From: NORP181 sp047623555
GTDB taxonomy: Bacteria > Pseudomonadota > Alphaproteobacteria > Rhodobacterales > Rhodobacteraceae
NCBI GenBank assembly: GCA_047623555.1
Contig: JBLHMP010000044.1
Span: 1-31,266 of the forward strand
Reading direction: 5' to 3'
Length of the DNA stretch: 31,266 bases
Both the position numbers and the translations under genes were made by a program. Shown piece by piece: positions 8,520-17,486 of this stretch (its first letter is position 1; the number at the start of each line of letters is the position of its first letter). Below the pieces are notes generated by a model. The model did not search any database. It was given only the letters and a program-made list of their open reading frames with translations, and had not been told where the DNA came from.

Positions 8520-8882
8520 TTAACGAATAGCTGCGTAATGTTCGACCATCGCCGCCAGGTCCTCTGGCGGCGTTTCGCTTTGCACATAGGCGCAGGCATT
8601 TGAACTGTGAGCGAAAATCGACCCGTCCGAGAAAAAGCTGGTGTTGGTCACAAAGATTACCCGTGCATTCGGACGCCGATAGCTGGCGAAATCCGCCACA
8701 GCCAAGGCACTGCCCTGCTCAAGTATCAGATCAAGAACGATAATTTCGAACTCGGCACGGCAAAGCGCAAGGATCGCAGTCTCTTGACTGGTAGCCACAG
8801 TCACATCCGCGCCTTGTCGTTCAAGGTGGCGTTTCCACAATGTCGCCAACTCTGGCCGACTCTCTACAATCAACACATTCAT
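8520..8882 (-). CDS. stand-alone receiver-domain protein, degenerate
   Basis: About 120 residues from ATG 8882 (MNVLIVESRPELA); an in-frame ATG at 8927 would add 15. The fold order fits a CheY-like receiver: beta1 NVLIVE, phospho-acceptor D51 in EIIVLDLIL, and the T of VIFVTNTS. The acidic pocket beta1 DD is reduced to a single E (VES), and the conserved Lys of beta5 is missing (AYVQSETPPED). Such changes usually weaken or alter phosphorylation, so it may work without phosphorylation. There is no output domain and no histidine kinase nearby. It converges with the hydroquinone reductase gene, 3 nt apart. Confidence 0.75.
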   Translation of the reverse strand: MNVLIVESRPELATLWKRHLERQGADVTVATSQETAILALCRAEFEIIVLDLILEQGSALAVADFASYRRPNARVIFVTNTSFFSDGSIFAHSSNACAYVQSETPPEDLAAMVEHYAAIR

Positions 8883-9070
8883 TCGCAGACCCATACACTG
8901 TCTAAAACCGTCATATTCATGTGCCACTTCCCTCTACAATCGTGATCTGCCGAATTTATTAACAAATGCTTAACACTTTGCCTTACCGTCAGGTAAAATT
9001 GTCAGAGCTTGTGTATTAGGCAGAAATCCGCTTGATGCGAGCATCGTATTTCCATTATTGCGGCCAGCCA

Positions 9071-10004
9071 ATGACTGACTTTTCTTCAATCACACCAAAA
9101 CGGGATCACGGCGGTGGGCTGGACGGCGCAATGGCGCAATATAGTGGCACCCGATCCGATTGGATTGATCTGTCCACCGGAATCAATCCACTGCCCTATC
9201 CCGTGTCAGGACTTATGTCTCATGACTGGACGGCGCGGCCTGGTTGAGGCCGCGCGGGCCTTTTGGTCCATCCCGGCGAGTGCAGCCATTCTGCCTGCGC
9301 CGGGGGCCTCGGCGTTGATTGCACGCATGCCTTTGCTGGCCCCTGCAGGGCAGGTGCAGATTTCCGCGCCAACCTATAATGAACACGCTGCTGCCTTTGA
9401 TGCTCAAGGCTGGAGCGTCACCGGCACTGAATCGGCAAGCGCCCGCGTGCTGGTGCATCCCAACAACCCAGATGGGCGTCTGTGGAAAGGATCCGACATC
9501 ACAGCACCGCTGACCATCATCGATGAAAGTTTTTGTGATATCACCCCCGACGCCACGTTGATCGAACACGCAACCCGGCCCGGCTGTGTTGTTCTGAAAA
9601 GCTTTGGCAAATTCTGGGGACTTGCCGGAGTGCGGCTTGGCTTTGCCATAGCCGCTCCTGAAATGATCGCAACCCTGTCTGCCTCGCTTGGTCCGTGGCC
9701 CGTATCAGGCCCGGCGCTGCGCATCGGGGCAATCGCGTTGCGTGACAGGCATTGGGCGGCAGAAACCCGGACACGGCTGGCAAATGACCGCCTCCGACTG
9801 GACGGTATGATGACAACGCGTGGCGCTGCCCTTGTCGGCGGAACCGACCTGTTCCGGCTCTATACAGTAGACAACGCTGCACATTGGCAGGCACGTCTGG
9901 CCAAACGTCACATCTGGACCCGCACTTTTCCATGGTCCGACACGCATCTGCGCCTTGGCCTGCCACCGCACCAAGGTTGGGACCAGCTCGAGGCCGCACT
10001 GTGA
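9071..10004 (+). pseudogene. cobC: cobC, threonine-phosphate decarboxylase, frameshifted
   Basis: PLP enzyme that makes (R)-1-amino-2-propanol phosphate for the cobalamin side loop. The start (MTDFSSITPKRDHGGGLD, then IDLSTGINPLPYP) is in one frame and stops at 9247; the rest, from LVEAARAFWSIPASAAILPAPGAS to the end, is in the next frame. Compared with what I recall of CobC, roughly 7-10 residues between the W-T-A-x-P and LVEAA blocks are also missing, so a short deletion, not only a one-base slip, is likely. The break sits on a perfect 9-bp inverted repeat (9233-9255). The PLP lysine (KSFGKFWGLAGVRLGF) and Arg-rich end are intact. Its stop overlaps the GTG start of cobD (GTGA). Confidence 0.82.
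9233..9255. repeat. perfect 9-bp inverted repeat at the cobC frame break
   Basis: GCGCGGCCT (9233-9241), 5-nt loop GGTTG, AGGCCGCGC (9247-9255). The hairpin is very GC-rich and coincides with the point where the cobC reading frame is lost, so it may have caused a deletion during replication, or a reading error during sequencing. Confidence 0.8.
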
Positions 10005-10927
10005 CCTATGCCCTTGCCTTGGCTCTGGCGCTGTTGCTCGATGCCGCGATGGGCGAACCTGAGTGGCTTTGGTCGCGGTTGACACATCCTGCGGTGGCGA
10101 TGGGGCGTTGTGTCGGATGGCTGGATCGCCGGTTGAACACGGGGGAAAACCGACGGCAAAACGGCGTTATCGCCACGCTTGCCCTGCTCGGCGGGGCCAT
10201 TATTTTGGGTCTGCTGCTCGCACAATTTGGCCCGCTGGTCGAAACCATCGTCGCGGCGATGTTGCTGGCACAGCGGTCGTTGGCCGATCACGTGCAGGCG
10301 GTGGCCGATGCCTTGCGCCTTTCAGTGGGCGATGGGCGCAGGGTTGTCGCCCGTATCGTCAGCCGCGATTGTCGTGACATGACCCAGCCACAGGTGGCCC
10401 GCGCCGCTATTGAAAGCGCCTCTGAGAACCTGTCGGATGGCATCATCGCACCGGCATTCTGGTTTCTTATCGCGGGGCTGCCCGGCCTGCTTGCGTATAA
10501 AATCATCAATACCGCCGACAGCATGATTGGCTATCGTACCGACAAATACCTAGATTTCGGCTGGGCCGCGGCCCGCACCGATGACCTGCTAAACCTGATC
10601 CCGGCGCGCCTGACCGGATTGATGATCGCGCTGTTGTCAGGCCACCTTGGCCAATGGGGCGACATCACCAAAGATGCGCGACGTCACCGTTCACCCAACG
10701 CCGGTTGGCCCGAGTCCGCAATGGCCCACGCCCTTGGTATAGCGCTGGCCGGACCGCGCAGCTATGACGGTCAAATGCAGCAATTGGCCTGGGTCAACGG
10801 CAGCGCCAACCAGCATATCGGAGCCGCCGACATCGACCGTGCCGTGGCCATGTTGTGGCGGGTCTGGCGGCTGACGCTGGCTTTGGTGCTGATCATTGGA
10901 CTCACCGCACATCTGCTATTAACTTAA
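10001..10927 (+). CDS. cobD: adenosylcobinamide-phosphate synthase (CobD/CbiB)
   Basis: 308 residues from the GTG at 10001, which overlaps the cobC stop. Inner-membrane enzyme that joins the aminopropanol (phosphate) arm to adenosylcobyric acid. Family blocks are intact: LLDAAMGEPEWLWSRLTHP, AIESASENLSDGIIAPAFWF, KIINTADSMIGYRTDKY and AARTDDLLNLIPARLTG. It has about four to five hydrophobic segments. The name follows the Pseudomonas denitrificans scheme; Salmonella calls it CbiB. Its partner cobC, directly upstream, is broken, so the pathway here depends on another source of aminopropanol phosphate or on the break being an error. Confidence 0.95.
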   Translation: MTYALALALALLLDAAMGEPEWLWSRLTHPAVAMGRCVGWLDRRLNTGENRRQNGVIATLALLGGAIILGLLLAQFGPLVETIVAAMLLAQRSLADHVQAVADALRLSVGDGRRVVARIVSRDCRDMTQPQVARAAIESASENLSDGIIAPAFWFLIAGLPGLLAYKIINTADSMIGYRTDKYLDFGWAAARTDDLLNLIPARLTGLMIALLSGHLGQWGDITKDARRHRSPNAGWPESAMAHALGIALAGPRSYDGQMQQLAWVNGSANQHIGAADIDRAVAMLWRVWRLTLALVLIIGLTAHLLLT

Positions 10928-10958
10928 CGAGACCCATTTTTCAGGACACCAAATATTC

Positions 10959-12146
10959 ATGCGTTTTTTCCCCAGCATTGCCGCCCTTATTCTTGCGGCC
11001 AGCCCGATTTTCGTCGCCAGTCCGGCATATTCAGCCTGTGGCGGTTCATTTTCCGGTTTTGTCAAAGACCTCAAAACCGAGGCCGTTGCCGACGGGCACA
11101 GTAAATCCACGGTCAACGCCTTCTTTGCCGGGGTCAAACAAAACCCAAAGGTTTTGCGTGCCGACCGTTCACAAGGCGTGTTTCAAAAGCCCTTTATCGA
11201 ATTTTCACGCCGTTTGATTTCACAAAACCGCATCGACCGCGGGCGCAAAGCCGCCAAGAAATACAGCGGCGTGTTTGACCGGATCGAATCCACCTATGGC
11301 GTGTCGCCCGGCGTGTTGCTGGCGTTCTGGGCGTTTGAAACCGACTACGGCGCGTTTCAGGGCGATTTCAACACGCTAAATGCGCTGGTCACGCTGTCGC
11401 ATGACTGCCGCCGCCCAGAGCTGTTTCGACCGCAAATCTTTGCCGCACTTACCTTGTACGAACAGAGCAATTTTGACCCGGCACGCACGACGGGCGCATG
11501 GGCGGGCGAAATCGGCATGGTGCAAATGCTGCCCCGCGACATTCTGGAAAATGGTGTTGATGGCGATGGCGACGGCAAGGTCGAGCTCAAGACTTCGGCG
11601 CCTGATGCCTTGATGTCGGGGGCCAAAATGTTGTCGAGCCTTGGCTGGCGCGCGGGTGAGCCTTGGTTGCAAGAGGTGCGCGTGCCCAAGGGGTTGGACT
11701 GGTCCCTGACCGGACCAAGCCAGACCCGGACCGTGGCCGAATGGGCCCGTATGGGGGTGAAGCCACGCGAGGGAAATTTGGCGAATGGCACTCTGCAGGC
11801 GTCAATCATCCTGCCACAAGGCCATAAGGGACCAGCGTTTATCGCCTACCCCAATTTCAAAGTATATTTTGAATGGAATCAAAGCTTTGTCTATGTGATG
11901 ACCGCCGCCTATTTCGCCAATCGGCTTGAGGGCGCAAGCATTTACAAAGCCGGAGAACCCGACACCGGACTTAGCGGCGCGCAGATGAAACAGTTGCAGG
12001 AAAAGCTGCAAAATCTGGGCTATAATGTCGGCAAAGTTGACGGAATTCTGGGCGCCCGTACCCGCATCGCGGTGCAGACAGAACAGGCCCGGTTGGGGAT
12101 GCCTGCGGACGCTTGGCCAACACCGGCCCTGTTGTCACGGTTATAA
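10959..12146 (+). CDS. lytic murein transglycosylase, MltB family, with peptidoglycan-binding domain
   Basis: 395 residues. Cuts the glycan strand of peptidoglycan in the periplasm, forming 1,6-anhydro ends. A signal peptide spans residues 1-26 (ending SPAYSA-C). The catalytic glutamate is E127 in FWAFETDYGAFQG; GEIGMVQMLPRDILENGVDGDGDGKVEL carries the family's MVQ/QF-like segment and an Asp-rich loop like the EF-hand loop of MltB. A PG_binding_1 domain lies at about 333-395 (LQEKLQNLGYNVGKVDGILGARTR). No lipobox is evident, so it is probably soluble. It starts 31 nt after cobD but has an unrelated role. Confidence 0.93.
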   Translation: MRFFPSIAALILAASPIFVASPAYSACGGSFSGFVKDLKTEAVADGHSKSTVNAFFAGVKQNPKVLRADRSQGVFQKPFIEFSRRLISQNRIDRGRKAAKKYSGVFDRIESTYGVSPGVLLAFWAFETDYGAFQGDFNTLNALVTLSHDCRRPELFRPQIFAALTLYEQSNFDPARTTGAWAGEIGMVQMLPRDILENGVDGDGDGKVELKTSAPDALMSGAKMLSSLGWRAGEPWLQEVRVPKGLDWSLTGPSQTRTVAEWARMGVKPREGNLANGTLQASIILPQGHKGPAFIAYPNFKVYFEWNQSFVYVMTAAYFANRLEGASIYKAGEPDTGLSGAQMKQLQEKLQNLGYNVGKVDGILGARTRIAVQTEQARLGMPADAWPTPALLSRL

Positions 12147-12171
12147 CCTGGGGTTGGTTATTTAGGGCTGT

Positions 12172-12543
12172 CTATTCGGGGCGGATGGGAAAACGTTCGC
12201 CCTTTTGGGTCAGCATAACCAGACGCCCGTGGTTTTGCACAAACATGTCACAGCGGCCAAAGCCGTTGGCAAATGCGATGCAAACCTTGCCGTCTGCATC
12301 TACATCAAACCGGCCAAAGGCCGAGCCGCCATTATCGGCATACGTATATGAATACGCCCCACCAACCGAAAACTTGGCCCGGCCATTGTCATAAAACGTC
12401 AACGTTCGCCCGCCGATCAGGTCGTGTGCCTCGATTTGTGACAACGGTGCGTCGCCTGAACGCATCGGCCAATCCTGCGCCACCGCAGGGCCGCAAAGAC
12501 AGGTGAACAAACTAACAAGAGAAATGCGAAACATTCGCCACAT
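12172..12543 (-). CDS. small exported protein of unknown function
   Basis: About 124 residues from the ATG at 12543 (another ATG at 12534, and an open frame to 12573). The N-terminus is a signal peptide (FRISLVSLFTCLCGPAVAQ, cleavage after AVA-Q or nearby). The mature part is beta-rich, with LIGGRTLTFYDNGRAKFSVGGAYSYTY, FDVDADGKVCIAF and two cysteines (in KVCIAF and FGRCDMF) that could form a disulphide. The pattern resembles small periplasmic 'lipocalin-like' proteins common in Rhodobacterales, but I cannot name a family. It converges with the transglycosylase gene and lies 54 nt downstream of where smc starts reading away. No clear ribosome-binding site. Confidence 0.7.
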   Translation of the reverse strand: MWRMFRISLVSLFTCLCGPAVAQDWPMRSGDAPLSQIEAHDLIGGRTLTFYDNGRAKFSVGGAYSYTYADNGGSAFGRFDVDADGKVCIAFANGFGRCDMFVQNHGRLVMLTQKGERFPIRPE

Positions 12544-12597
12544 TAACCACAAACCAAGCCGCGAATTCGTCACGATTAGGTGATCGTCGACAAAGGC

Positions 12598-15500
12598 CTA
12601 GGCGACCATTGCTTCGGCCTTTTTCAGATCAACCGACACCAGTTGCGACACGCCCTGTTCGGCCATCGTCACCCCAAACAACCGATCCATCCGCGACATG
12701 GTCACCGCGTGATGGGTGATGATCAGGAACCGCGTATCGGTCTGGCGGCACATCTCGTCCAGCAGATCACAAAACCGGGTGACATTGGCATCATCCAGTG
12801 GCGCGTCGACCTCGTCCAGCACACAGATCGGCGCAGGATTGGCCAGGAACACGCCAAAGATCAGCGCCAGCGCCGTCAGGGTCTGTTCACCACCAGACAG
12901 CAGCGACAGCGTGCTTAGCTTTTTGCCCGGCGGTTGGCACAGGATCTCAAGGCCAGCCTCAAGCGGATCATCGCTTTCGACCATGACCAGATTGGCCTCG
13001 CCACCGCCAAACAGATGTTTGAACAGTGTCGCAAAGTTAACGTTGACCTGCTCAAACGCGGTCAACAGCCGTTCGCGGCCTTCGCGGTTCAGGCTGGCAA
13101 TGCCACTGCGCAGGGTTTTGATGGCTTCCTCAAGGTCGCTTTTTTCCTGGGCCAGCGTGTCATGTTCTTCCTGCACTTCGCGCGCGTCTTCTTCGGCGCG
13201 CAGGTTCACCGCACCCAAGGCATCGCGCTGGCGTTTGTGCCGGTTCACCTCTGCCTCAAGCGTTTCAGAGTTGGGCATCTGATCGGGCGTTGCATCCAAT
13301 TGGTTCAGCAACTGGTTTGGCGTCAATTGCTGATCCTCAGCAATCCGTTCTGCCGCATAGACCACTGTTTCGCGCGCGGCCTCGGTACGGGCCTCAGCCC
13401 GGGCGCGCAATTCGCGCGATTCCGAGGCGGCGCGTTCGGAATCGCGTTCGTCCTGAACCGCGGTACGGTGCGTCGCTTCGCCCTCAGATAGCACATTTAT
13501 CGCCGCCGCCCGGCGGGCGTCAGCCTGGGTAATCGCATTTGATAACTCGTCGCGTTTGGCGGCGATTTCCGCCGGTGCGGCGCTGGCCTCTTTCAGCTCA
13601 GCCTCGGTCTCGCCCTTGCGTTCGGCCAACTCAGCGATCCGTTTGTCCGCAGTCTCAAGCCGGTGCCGCCAACCGCTGATATCCTTGGTCACCTCTTGCG
13701 CGCGGCGGGTCCGGGCCTCGCCTTCGCGGCGTACCTCATCCAATGCGGACCGCCGGGCCAGCATGGTGATCCGGGCCGCCTCGACCGTGTGTTTGATGTC
13801 CTCAACCTGGCCGCGTGCATTGGCAAGATCACCAAGCCCATTTAGCCCGGCCTCGGCCTCGCGCAGCTGTGTGCCGGCCGCCATCGCGTCCTCTTGGTGC
13901 CGGGTTACCGCCAGCGCCAGCGTCTCGAGCCGCCCCTGAGACAGGTTGCGATCCGCCTCGGCCCGACTAAGCGCCCGGGCCGCATCCGCCATCATCTGAT
14001 CTGCTGTGCGCCGCGCCGCACGGGCGGCTTTGTCAGCCTTGGTGTGCTCAGTCAATTGACGACTAAGCATCTCATGCGCCTGACGTGCCCCATCGGCGCG
14101 CGCCCCAACATGTTCCAATTCCTGTTTCAGCGCCTCAAGCCGGTTTAGCTGCTCCAACCGCAACGCCGCCGCGCTTGGCGCGTCCTCGGCCCAGGCGCGA
14201 AAACCATCCCAACGCCACAAGTCACCCTCGATCGACACCAGCCGCTGACCGGGGCGCAATTGTGCCTGCAACCGGCCGCCCAGATCACCGTCAACCAACC
14301 CAATTTGGGAAATCCGACGGGCCATCGTTTCCGGCCCCGACACATGCGATGCCAACGGTTCCGCGTCTTCGGGCAACGGCTGATCGTGGTCATACGACGC
14401 GATAGGCACCCAGCCTGATGGGCCATCCAGCGTCACAACCGGCGCACGCAAATCATCGGCAAACGCCGCACCCAGAGCCTTTTCGTAGCCCGGTGAAACG
14501 CGCATCAGATCCATCACCTGCCCGCCGTCGGCTGCGTCGCGTTGCAGCAGTTTGGCCAATGCGGTCACTTCGGCACGTATGGCCCCGGCCTCGCCTTCGG
14601 CCTCGGACCTTTGGGCGCGGGCCTCGGCCTCACGGCCTTGGGTTTCGGTGCGCGCAATATCCGCCGCAATGAGCGCCGCCTCGGCCTTATCAGCCGCAAC
14701 AACAGCCGCGGTTTCCGCCTCACGCGCTGTCTCAAAATCAACCGACGCTTTGGTTAATGCCGCCTGCGACGCGTCAACAGCACTGCTGGCTTTGGCCTCT
14801 TCGCCTTCGGACCGGTCCAGCGTCTTGCGGCAATCATCCAACAGGCGTTGCGCCGATTGATGCCGGGCGGCCAGTCGCGCCACGTCCTCGGTGGCCTCAG
14901 ACAGCCCACTCTCGCGCGCTTCCAATATGGCGGCCGCCTCGCGGGCCTGATCGCCTGCCATGTCCATGCGGTCGTCGTGGCCCTCGCCCGCTTTGTTTAG
15001 CTCTTTGGCCTCCCAGTCCAACCGGTCAATGGTTTGCCCCGCATCCTTGTTCAGTCCGGTCTCACGATCAATATCGCGGCCCAATTGGTTTATCCGCCCG
15101 TTCAACGTTTCGATCGTCTGAAGCGCGCGTGTTTCTTGGTCGGTTAACGTATCGCGCTGCGCCTGAAGCCGTTGCAGTACCGCCGCAGCAATCGCCTCTT
15201 CTTCGCGCAACGCAGGCAGCGCATCCTCAGCTGCCAATCGCGCCTTGGCAGCAGCCCACGCAGCCGTTTCCGCCCGCGCCGCATCGGTTGTGCGTTCGCG
15301 CAACTCGCCCTCGGCCGACAACCGGGCCTCGTCTGCCTCTTTCCAACGCCGATACAGCAACATGCCCTCGGCCTGACGCAGCAAATCCCCGATCTCGCGG
15401 TATCGCGCCGCTTGTCGTGCCTGCCGGGCCAGTTGCGCCAGTTGCGTGGCCAATTGTTCCAACACGTCGTCGACCCGCAGCAGGTTGGCATCGGCGCCGT

Positions 15501-16053
15501 TCAGTTTCAATTCGGCCTCGTGACGCCGTTGATAGAGGCCGGAAATACCTGCGGCCTCTTCTAGAATGCGCCGTCGTGATTTGGGTTTGGCGTTGATCAG
15601 CTCTGCAATCCGCCCCTGCCCAACAAGCGCTGGAGAATGCGACCCGGTCGAGGCGTCGGCAAACAACATCTGCGTATCACGCGCCCGGATATCTTTTGAA
15701 TTGGCTTTGAACGCGCTGCCCACATCACGGGTGATCCGCCGGGTGACCTCTAGACTATCAGAATCGTTGAACCCAGCCGGCGCAAGGCGTTCGGTATTAT
15801 CAATCGTCAACGCCACTTCGGCAAAGTTGCGCGCCGGACGGGTGGCTGCGCCTGCAAAAATCACGTCTTCCATGCCGCTGCCGCGCATCGATTTGGGCCG
15901 GTTTTCCCCCATCACCCAGCGCAGCGCCTCAAGCAGGTTGGATTTGCCACAGCCATTTGGGCCAACAACGCCCGTCAACCCGTCCGCGATGATAAGATCG
16001 GTCGGGTCTACAAAGCTTTTAAAGCCGGTCAGCCTAAGTTTGGAAAAGCGCAA
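12598..16053 (-). CDS. smc: chromosome segregation and condensation ATPase Smc
   Basis: 1151 residues, the usual Smc length. Forms the V-shaped dimer that, with ScpA and ScpB, loads on and loops chromosomal DNA. N-terminal head: FSKLRLTGFKSFVDPT and Walker A G31-PNGCGKSN-39. Two long heptad-rich coiled coils, extremely rich in Ala, Glu and Arg, flank a hinge around residues 500-640 (YEKALGAAFADDLRAPVV). C-terminal head: signature LSGGEQTLTALAL from about 1052 and Walker B CVLDEVDAPLDDANV from about 1077, with the switch histidine in THHAVTMSRMD. All nucleotide-binding residues are intact. Transcribed alone, with a 126-nt upstream space to the next gene. Confidence 0.98.
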   Translation of the reverse strand: MRFSKLRLTGFKSFVDPTDLIIADGLTGVVGPNGCGKSNLLEALRWVMGENRPKSMRGSGMEDVIFAGAATRPARNFAEVALTIDNTERLAPAGFNDSDSLEVTRRITRDVGSAFKANSKDIRARDTQMLFADASTGSHSPALVGQGRIAELINAKPKSRRRILEEAAGISGLYQRRHEAELKLNGADANLLRVDDVLEQLATQLAQLARQARQAARYREIGDLLRQAEGMLLYRRWKEADEARLSAEGELRERTTDAARAETAAWAAAKARLAAEDALPALREEEAIAAAVLQRLQAQRDTLTDQETRALQTIETLNGRINQLGRDIDRETGLNKDAGQTIDRLDWEAKELNKAGEGHDDRMDMAGDQAREAAAILEARESGLSEATEDVARLAARHQSAQRLLDDCRKTLDRSEGEEAKASSAVDASQAALTKASVDFETAREAETAAVVAADKAEAALIAADIARTETQGREAEARAQRSEAEGEAGAIRAEVTALAKLLQRDAADGGQVMDLMRVSPGYEKALGAAFADDLRAPVVTLDGPSGWVPIASYDHDQPLPEDAEPLASHVSGPETMARRISQIGLVDGDLGGRLQAQLRPGQRLVSIEGDLWRWDGFRAWAEDAPSAAALRLEQLNRLEALKQELEHVGARADGARQAHEMLSRQLTEHTKADKAARAARRTADQMMADAARALSRAEADRNLSQGRLETLALAVTRHQEDAMAAGTQLREAEAGLNGLGDLANARGQVEDIKHTVEAARITMLARRSALDEVRREGEARTRRAQEVTKDISGWRHRLETADKRIAELAERKGETEAELKEASAAPAEIAAKRDELSNAITQADARRAAAINVLSEGEATHRTAVQDERDSERAASESRELRARAEARTEAARETVVYAAERIAEDQQLTPNQLLNQLDATPDQMPNSETLEAEVNRHKRQRDALGAVNLRAEEDAREVQEEHDTLAQEKSDLEEAIKTLRSGIASLNREGRERLLTAFEQVNVNFATLFKHLFGGGEANLVMVESDDPLEAGLEILCQPPGKKLSTLSLLSGGEQTLTALALIFGVFLANPAPICVLDEVDAPLDDANVTRFCDLLDEMCRQTDTRFLIITHHAVTMSRMDRLFGVTMAEQGVSQLVSVDLKKAEAMVA

Positions 16054-16138
16054 AATGCGTCCCTTTGTGATTCCTACTGCCCTGAAATGTTAGATTTCAA
16101 AGGCAGCAAGTCAACGCGTTTGACGCTCTATATGGATG

Positions 16139-16184
16139 ATTAGGCCGATTTATCCATAATATATCGGCGCATTCCGGGCCTAAT
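16139..16184 (-). other. inverted repeats after the lipoprotein gene and upstream of smc
   Basis: Outer arms ATTAGGCC (16139-16146) and GGCCTAAT (16177-16184); inner arms GCCGAT and ATCGGC around an AT-rich loop (about 16144-16166). The two pairings compete because they share bases. The repeat begins at the stop codon of the lipoprotein gene, so it may fold in the 3' end of its mRNA; there is no T run, so a rho-independent terminator is doubtful. It also lies in the upstream region of smc. Confidence 0.4.
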
Positions 16185-16593
16185 AGGGGTCGCATTCAAA
16201 ATCAGAGTAATAGGTTCCTGACGACCCCGACGTCCAGGCCCCAACCTCAAAGCAATCAAAACGGCCCGTCCCCTGACGCAGGATCGCCGGCCAATCGGGC
16301 GCGCCCGGGCCGCAGTTCAGCAGACCCAATTGTACCGATGCATCGCCCAGCACATGTTCAACCTTGCAGCCGCTGACCTGCCGCATCGCTGTTGCCGCCT
16401 GCCCCGCGATTGGGCCCAGACGTGGTGCGTATTGGGCGTTTAGTCGGATGGATTCAGCAATGTTGCCGCGCACCCTGACGTCAAATACCGCCTTGGCAAC
16501 CGTTACTCGCGTAACAGGACTGTCGCGGAAATGCGTGCTTGGACTATCGCAGGCGCCCAGCAAGACAACAGCCATCCAAATAAGTCGTTTCAT
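16180..16593 (-). CDS. predicted lipoprotein of unknown function
   Basis: 137 residues from the ATG at 16593 (MKRLIWMAVVLLGACDSP); the frame is open to 16635 but the lipoprotein signal fixes the start. The lipobox is L-L-G-A-C with Cys at residue 14. The rest is soluble, with four further cysteines (VSGCKVEH, LLNCGPG, FDCFEVG and DFECDPY) that may form two disulphides, and an ending rich in Ser, Gly and Tyr. Probably attached to the outer or inner membrane on the periplasmic side. No family recognised. Divergent from the FadR-type regulator gene. Confidence 0.75.
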   Translation of the reverse strand: MKRLIWMAVVLLGACDSPSTHFRDSPVTRVTVAKAVFDVRVRGNIAESIRLNAQYAPRLGPIAGQAATAMRQVSGCKVEHVLGDASVQLGLLNCGPGAPDWPAILRQGTGRFDCFEVGAWTSGSSGTYYSDFECDPY

Positions 16594-16710
16594 GCCGCCA
16601 CTCTGTCCCATCACGGTTAACAATTTCCTTACCAATCACGGTTTCGCCTGAAATCTGTTGTCGCCAGCCCGGCACAAGCCTATATTTTACGCACTCAAGC
16701 AGGGGATGCT

Positions 16711-17481
16711 ATGCCGTTTCAAAAAGTCCAACCCGAAAAGCTCTCAACCTCGGTTGTGCGCCAAATCGAATTACTGATCCTGCGTGGCATTTTGCGCCCC
16801 GGCGAACGCCTGCCGCCCGAACGCGATCTTTCCGAACGGCTGGGCGTGTCGCGCCCCTCGCTGCGTGACGCGGTGGCAACCTTGCAAGAACAGGGGCTTT
16901 TGACGACTCGGGCAGGTGCCGGCATATTTGTTGCCGACGTTCTGGGATCGGCCTTTTCGCCCGCATTGACCCGACTGTTTGCCATCCATGACGAAGCAAT
17001 GTTCGACTATCTGTCATTCCGTCGTGATATTGAGGCTCTGGCGGCGGAACGCGCTGTGCGGCTTGGCTCGGACAGTGATCTCAAGGTCGTGCAGACGGTG
17101 TTTGACAAAATGGAGGCGGCGCAGAACAGCAAAGACGCCGAAGAAGAGGCGCGGCTGGATGCGCAGTTTCATACGGCAATCATCGAGGCCAGCCATAACG
17201 TGGTGATGCTGCATATGATGCGGTCGATGTTCGATTTGCTGCGCGAAGGCGTGTTTTACAACCGTCAGGTCATGTTCCGCCAACGCATCACGCGTACGGC
17301 GCTGCTCGACCAGCACCGCGCCATCAATGACGCCATCCAGGCGCGTGATGCTATGGCCGCCCGCGCTGCGGTCGAGGCCCATTTGACCTATGTGGAACAG
17401 GCGCTGGCGGACTATCAGAAATCACAACGCAACGAGGCCATCGCCCAGCAGCGGCTGCAACACGAGTTGGAACAGGGTTGA
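16711..17481 (+). CDS. GntR-family transcriptional regulator, FadR/PdhR type (FCD domain)
   Basis: 256 residues. N-terminal winged helix (about 10-75): GILRPGERLPPERDLSERLGVSRPSLRDAVATLQEQGLL, the classic GntR recognition segment. C-terminal FCD ligand domain (about 95-235) with a metal or acid-binding set visible as the D and H of LDAQFHTAI, the H of LDQHRAI and the H of VEAHLTYV. This branch (PdhR, LldR, GlcC) usually senses small organic acids such as pyruvate, lactate or glycolate. AGGGGA at 16701-16706 precedes the ATG. No obvious target operon is adjacent: downstream lies a pseudogene, so the target must be elsewhere or lost. Confidence 0.92.
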   Translation: MPFQKVQPEKLSTSVVRQIELLILRGILRPGERLPPERDLSERLGVSRPSLRDAVATLQEQGLLTTRAGAGIFVADVLGSAFSPALTRLFAIHDEAMFDYLSFRRDIEALAAERAVRLGSDSDLKVVQTVFDKMEAAQNSKDAEEEARLDAQFHTAIIEASHNVVMLHMMRSMFDLLREGVFYNRQVMFRQRITRTALLDQHRAINDAIQARDAMAARAAVEAHLTYVEQALADYQKSQRNEAIAQQRLQHELEQG

Positions 17482-17486
17482 GCTAA

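Noticed and set aside
8928..9070. Possible cobalamin riboswitch before cobC
   Set aside because: I looked for the B12-box (GCCACTG) and the surrounding conserved stems and did not find them.
14757..15596. 279-codon frame on the plus strand within smc
   Set aside because: It lies opposite the coiled-coil codons of smc, where GC-rich Ala/Glu/Arg repeats leave long antisense frames; composition is Pro/Arg-rich and not protein-like.
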